Assembly: GCA_910579745.1 (NCBI GenBank)
Contig: CAJTVH010000007.1
Span: forward strand, 1 to 64,000
Reading direction: 5' to 3'
Length of the DNA stretch: 64,000 bases
Source: an uncultured Clostridia bacterium
GTDB taxonomy: Bacteria; Bacillota; Clostridia; Lachnospirales; CAG-274
Part shown: positions 61,183 through 64,000 of the stretch, one piece after another
How the letters are laid out: each line of letters begins with the position of its first letter
Numbering within the stretch: position 1 is the stretch's first letter
The notes under the pieces: generated by a model
The model's database searches: none
Told to the model about the DNA's origin: nothing
Seen by the model: only the letters and a program-made list of their open reading frames with translations
Program-made: the position numbers and the translations under genes

Positions 61183-61524
61183 ATGACTGTGAAAAGGGGC
61201 GACATTTTTTACGCTGATTTAAGCCCGGTCGTAGGTTCGGAACAAGGGGGGATACGTCCTGTGCTTATTATTCAAAACGACGTCGGAAACAGATACAGTC
61301 CGACTGTTATATGCGCCGCTATTACTTCCCAGATAAACAAAGCGAAGCTGCCGACGCATATAGAGATAGACTGCTGTAAATATTCTTTAGTTAAAGATTC
61401 CGTTGTTTTACTTGAACAGATTAGGACTATAGACAAGAAAAGACTTCGCGAGAAAATAGGGCATCTTGACGGCGACCTTATGAGAAAGATAAATAAGGCG
61501 CTTTTAGTAAGTATTGGTCTGTGA
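61183..61524 (+). CDS. ndoA: MazF/EndoA-type mRNA endoribonuclease toxin
   Basis: 113 residues: VKRGDIFYADLSPVVGSEQGGIRPVLIIQNDVGNRYSPTVICAAITSQ...LPTHIEID...DSVVLLEQIRTIDKKRL is the full EndoA pattern, including the catalytic arginine in RPVL and threonine in AAITSQ. These enzymes cut mRNA at short sequences. The partner antitoxin is not found upstream. The start MTVKRGD is preceded by only a weak GAGTGTGAGG site. Confidence 0.95.
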   Translation: MTVKRGDIFYADLSPVVGSEQGGIRPVLIIQNDVGNRYSPTVICAAITSQINKAKLPTHIEIDCCKYSLVKDSVVLLEQIRTIDKKRLREKIGHLDGDLMRKINKALLVSIGL

Positions 61525-61645
61525 TACATATAACCAATTTTAAGCAATTCCTTTTACGGCGTGTTTTAAGGCTGACAAACTTGTTCGCGGTCTATAGTTT
61601 CAGGGACGCCGCAAACGACTGTGTAGCCCGCGCGACAACCTATGG

Positions 61646-61718
61646 CGAAACAATATTAAGAATAAATAAGCGAATTTCAATAAACATTACGCATTAGAGA
61701 GTTCTTTTATTGTTTCTC
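61646..61718. repeat. Family E repeat, copy 4
   Basis: GCGAAACAATATTAAGAAT against TTCTTTTATTGTTTC, AT-rich between. The remaining gene-free sequence (61525-61645, 61719-62089) shows no gene. Confidence 0.65.
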
Positions 61719-62089
61719 TATTAAAATATTTTAAATAGCTGTGAGCGATTATGACTAAGAAAAGATTTTTCCCTTAGATTCATGGTGAGACTCAGCGTGA
61801 TTTTCGCCGTAATATTTGTAAAGTATCTCAAAAAATCAAGAGAGATATACTGGAAAAGATTTTTAAAGAGATTTTTTAGATGTTATCAAAAAGGTCAGGT
61901 CTAATATAAAGAGCCGCCGCGTTTATTTTCACTTTTATTAAATTTATTAAAAATATATTGCAAAATAATTTATAATCTGATATAATTTTATAAGTTTTTA
62001 AACTCGTTACGCGAAATTAGAACGAAAGGGAAAGACAGATTGTGTTAATTTGACGATTTCCTAAGTTTTTTATAAAGGTATGAAAAAAT

Positions 62090-63193
62090 ATGAGTGAAAA
62101 TGATATAAAAACAAACGGCGGCGAAAAAAAGAGATTTATAAAAAAATATTTTATTATTTTAAGCGTTATTATGGGATGCTTTGCTATTTTTTTCGGATTG
62201 GGCGTTTCCGTCTATATGGTTATAGACGGAAACGAGATTTTATACAGCGCTGGCAACCAGGTCAGGGACTGGCGGAGGGCAACTAAAATTTCCGAAAAAG
62301 AGGGCGATGGAAAAGAAAATGAAGAGGAAATTTCTGTTCCTTTAAGAACGAATTTTCTTTTAATAGGCAGAGATGAGATAGCGGGTCTTACCGACACGAT
62401 TATAGCGGGCAATCTTAAAGCGGATACGGGAGAGGTTTCTTTAATTTCCATTCCGAGGGACTTATATACCACTCTTGAGAGGGACAAAATAAACGAGCTT
62501 AAAGAATTTGACAGGTATCCCCCAAGTTATTTTAAGTTAAACTCTCTTTATAATTATGTAGGCGGAGGAGAGAGAGGCATAAAATATCTTAAAGACGAGG
62601 TGTCGGACATTATAGGCGCGGAGATAGACTATTATATTATGATAGATACCTCCGGGCTACGTTCGGTTGTTGACGCTATAGGAGGCATTGACATTGAGGT
62701 TCCGGAGACTCCGGAGGGGGGGCTTTATTATAACGACCCAGCTCAGGACTTATATATAAACTTAAAAAGCGGAATGCAGCATCTTAACGGAAAGCAGGCT
62801 GAGGGGCTTGTGCGTTTTAGAAAAGGGTACGCCTCTCAGGATATTAAGAGAATGGAAGTTCAGCAGGAGTTTCTTAAAGTGTTTTTAAAAACTGTTTTAA
62901 GCTCTGAGACCCTTAAAAACAATTTATCAGGGCTTGCCAGTGATTTTATGCGATATGTAGAGACAGATATTACTTTAGGAGACGTGGCGAAATATTTACC
63001 TGTTATTTCACAAATTGACCCGAACAAGGTAAAATCGACGGTTCTTCCATCTGACCATAAACCAATAAGGGGCAGCAGCGCTTATTATTTTGAGATAAAC
63101 GAGGAAGAGGCGAGAGACGTCATAGATGAGTATTTCTTTGGTATAGCCGAGAATGGCGGTGAAGAAACAACGGCCGCGGCTGATGAGAAATAG
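62090..63193 (+). CDS. LytR-CpsA-Psr (LCP) family wall-polymer ligase, second copy
   Basis: 367 residues: membrane helix (FIILSVIMGCFAIFFGLGVSVYMV), linker, LCP domain with LLIGRDEIAGLTDTIIAGN, SIPRDLYTTL, KLNSLYNYVGG and GLVRFRKGYASQDIKRMEVQQEF. The C terminus is acidic and threonine/alanine-rich (EETTAAADEK). Similar in role to the 54.3 kb gene but with a long RDKINELKEFDRYPPSYF insertion. AAAGGT precedes the ATG. Confidence 0.93.
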   Translation: MSENDIKTNGGEKKRFIKKYFIILSVIMGCFAIFFGLGVSVYMVIDGNEILYSAGNQVRDWRRATKISEKEGDGKENEEEISVPLRTNFLLIGRDEIAGLTDTIIAGNLKADTGEVSLISIPRDLYTTLERDKINELKEFDRYPPSYFKLNSLYNYVGGGERGIKYLKDEVSDIIGAEIDYYIMIDTSGLRSVVDAIGGIDIEVPETPEGGLYYNDPAQDLYINLKSGMQHLNGKQAEGLVRFRKGYASQDIKRMEVQQEFLKVFLKTVLSSETLKNNLSGLASDFMRYVETDITLGDVAKYLPVISQIDPNKVKSTVLPSDHKPIRGSSAYYFEINEEEARDVIDEYFFGIAENGGEETTAAADEK

Positions 63194-63226
63194 AGGTTTT
63201 TGGTGTTTCGGCGTTTTAAGAAAGAT

Positions 63227-63256
63227 AAAAAAGATAAGCGGGAGCTTATCTTTTTT
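63227..63256 (+). terminator. Terminator after the second LCP gene
   Basis: AAAAAAGATAAGC pairs perfectly with GCTTATCTTTTTT around GGGA. Confidence 0.92.
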
Positions 63257-63299
63257 AAATAACGATGATTTTAATTATTCATTGTTTAAAGAAAATTTA

Positions 63300-63382
63300 T
63301 GCGGATGATGGGACTTGAACCCACAAGAGGAAATCCTCACGGGAATCTGAATCCCGCGCGTCTGCCATTCCGCCACATCCGC
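63300..63382 (-). tRNA. tRNA-Leu (anticodon CAG)
   Basis: Minus strand, 83 nt. Acceptor stem GCGGATG/CATCCGC with discriminator A, D-loop GGAATGGCAGACGC, anticodon stem CGGGA/TCCCG with loop TTCAGAT, a long variable arm (GTGAGGATTTCCTC) as in class II tRNAs, and T-arm GTGGGTTCAAGTCCCAT. The loop gives anticodon CAG, which reads CUG leucine. CCA is not encoded. Confidence 0.93.
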
Positions 63383-63694
63383 TTATAGTATTTAAAAAAT
63401 TTTTTATGGTAAAACGATAAAAGGATTATATAATATACAGAGAGATTATTAAAATTTATCCGCTCATTCTTTTATCATTTTAATATAATATATTATTAGC
63501 ATATAATAAAATATAAATATTGTCAAGTTAAAGTGATTTTAAAAATTATAATTTTATGTAAATTGATTTATATGCCGGGGGACGGCGGTGTTTTTCTTAA
63601 TTAAATTTTTATCTTATCCACAGTCTGAAATATTTACTAATATTTTTCCCTATTATTTTATTTTTTTCATTTATGTTACAAAAAAAATTAATTG

Positions 63695-63723
63695 TTGATT
63701 TTGTGGCCCCTTTGTTGTATAAT
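63695..63723 (+). promoter_or_regulatory. Promoter before the last gene
   Basis: TTGATT (63695-63700), 17-base spacer, TATAAT (63718-63723). The region 63383-63694 is AT-rich with no gene; it has one TTATCCACA (63614-63622), a single DnaA-box match. Confidence 0.65.
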
Positions 63724-63886
63724 ATAATTGCCTATAAAATATTTTAACAATTAATTAAATTTTAGTGATTTTTTTAACTTTGAAGAGAGCGGAGTTATTT
63801 TAATCGCGAGTTTTGTGTTTTCTGTTTAAAAATATTTTTTGAGGCTGAATTTTACAAAAATATAATTAAAAAGGAGGAAAAGCTTA

Positions 63887-64000
63887 ATGAAGAAAAAGAT
63901 TATAGCGGCTGTTCTCGCTTTGTCGATGGTTTTCAGCTCTACATCTTTTACGGTTTTCGCTGACGACACTGTTGCCGCGGAGCAAACTGAGGCTTTGGAA
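63887..64000 (+). CDS. Secreted protein, N-terminal fragment
   Basis: Cut by the window end; 38 codons visible. A classical signal peptide, KKKIIAAVLALSMVFSSTSF then TVFA, with cleavage before DDTVAAEQTEALE. AAAGGAGG precedes the ATG, and a good promoter lies 160 bases upstream with a long leader. The signal peptide style matches the SLH and cohesin proteins in the window, so a surface protein is likely. The product cannot be named. Confidence 0.8.
   Translation, partial: MKKKIIAAVLALSMVFSSTSFTVFADDTVAAEQTEALE

Noticed and set aside
63614..63622. TTATCCACA as a replication-origin DnaA box
   Set aside because: A single match with no cluster, no dnaA/dnaN nearby and AT-rich background; likely chance.
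1..64000. CRISPR arrays, prophage or intact insertion sequence
   Set aside because: No regularly spaced short direct repeats, no phage structural or integrase genes, and no transposase ORF were seen.

Overview
The window looks like chromosomal DNA of an AT-rich, Gram-positive member of the class Clostridia (Bacillota). The support is: Firmicutes-type promoters and strong AGGAGG ribosome sites, frequent TTG and GTG starts, S-layer homology (SLH) proteins, two LytR-CpsA-Psr enzymes, a YycH/YycI/YycJ set, an L27 protein with a Prp-cleaved leader, rubrerythrin-type proteins, and a ydcC-alr-ndoA type cluster. The two cohesin-plus-SLH proteins and many other SLH proteins suggest a gut or plant-fibre associated clostridium, but no genus can be assigned from sequence reading alone. 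There is no prophage, CRISPR array or intact insertion sequence. Nearly all genes are core or housekeeping genes.

Layout. 0-3.3 kb (minus strand): ddl-murI and a ferritin-like protein. 4-9 kb: purC-purF-purB-purA behind a structured leader. 9-15 kb: nitrogen assimilation (gdhA, glnA, an ANTAR antiterminator) with two small XRE regulators, one divergent from an unknown 94-residue protein across a palindromic operator. 15-22 kb: two SLH surface proteins and a C-terminal processing protease. 22-32 kb: pyrG, a secreted Ig-like protein, YycH-like and YycI, an ECF transporter S component, murA, yycJ and rlmH. 32-38 kb: an orphan cheC, rplU-prp-rpmA, rubrerythrin and rpmG-secE-nusG-rplK-rplA. 38-41 kb: two tandem cohesin/SLH proteins. 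41-45 kb: yqeG, aroE, comFB, aroK, aroQ and efp. 45-50 kb: a hypothetical protein, a serine hydrolase, a LysM/GH18 hydrolase and a muramyl-alanine amidase. 50-54 kb: rplJ-rplL on the minus strand with an L10 leader, then a FlgN-like gene divergent from a Maf motility glycosyltransferase. 54-64 kb: LCP enzyme, MATE transporter, LolA/GerS-like lipoprotein, alr, ndoA/mazF, second LCP enzyme, tRNA-Leu and the start of a secreted protein.

The most striking signal is between the genes. Most long intergenic spaces are filled with small palindromic, non-coding, MITE-like repeats of at least six families. Family B has three copies of exactly 140 bp, each flanked by a different 4-bp direct repeat (TTAA, TTAG, TATA). 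Family M (about 262 bp) has an 8-bp duplication (TAAATACT) at one copy. One family A copy sits inside the terminator stem of the MATE gene leader. No transposase is present, so these would be mobilised from elsewhere.

Other points of interest are the separation of rplKA from rplJL (13 kb apart, opposite strands, no adjacent rpoB), a MazF toxin with no recognisable antitoxin where one is usually encoded, a likely attenuating leader before purC, a hairpin attenuator before glnA with an ANTAR protein downstream, YycH/YycI without WalR/WalK, and two genes too short for routine ORF calling (a 54-residue coiled-coil protein and ribosomal protein L33).
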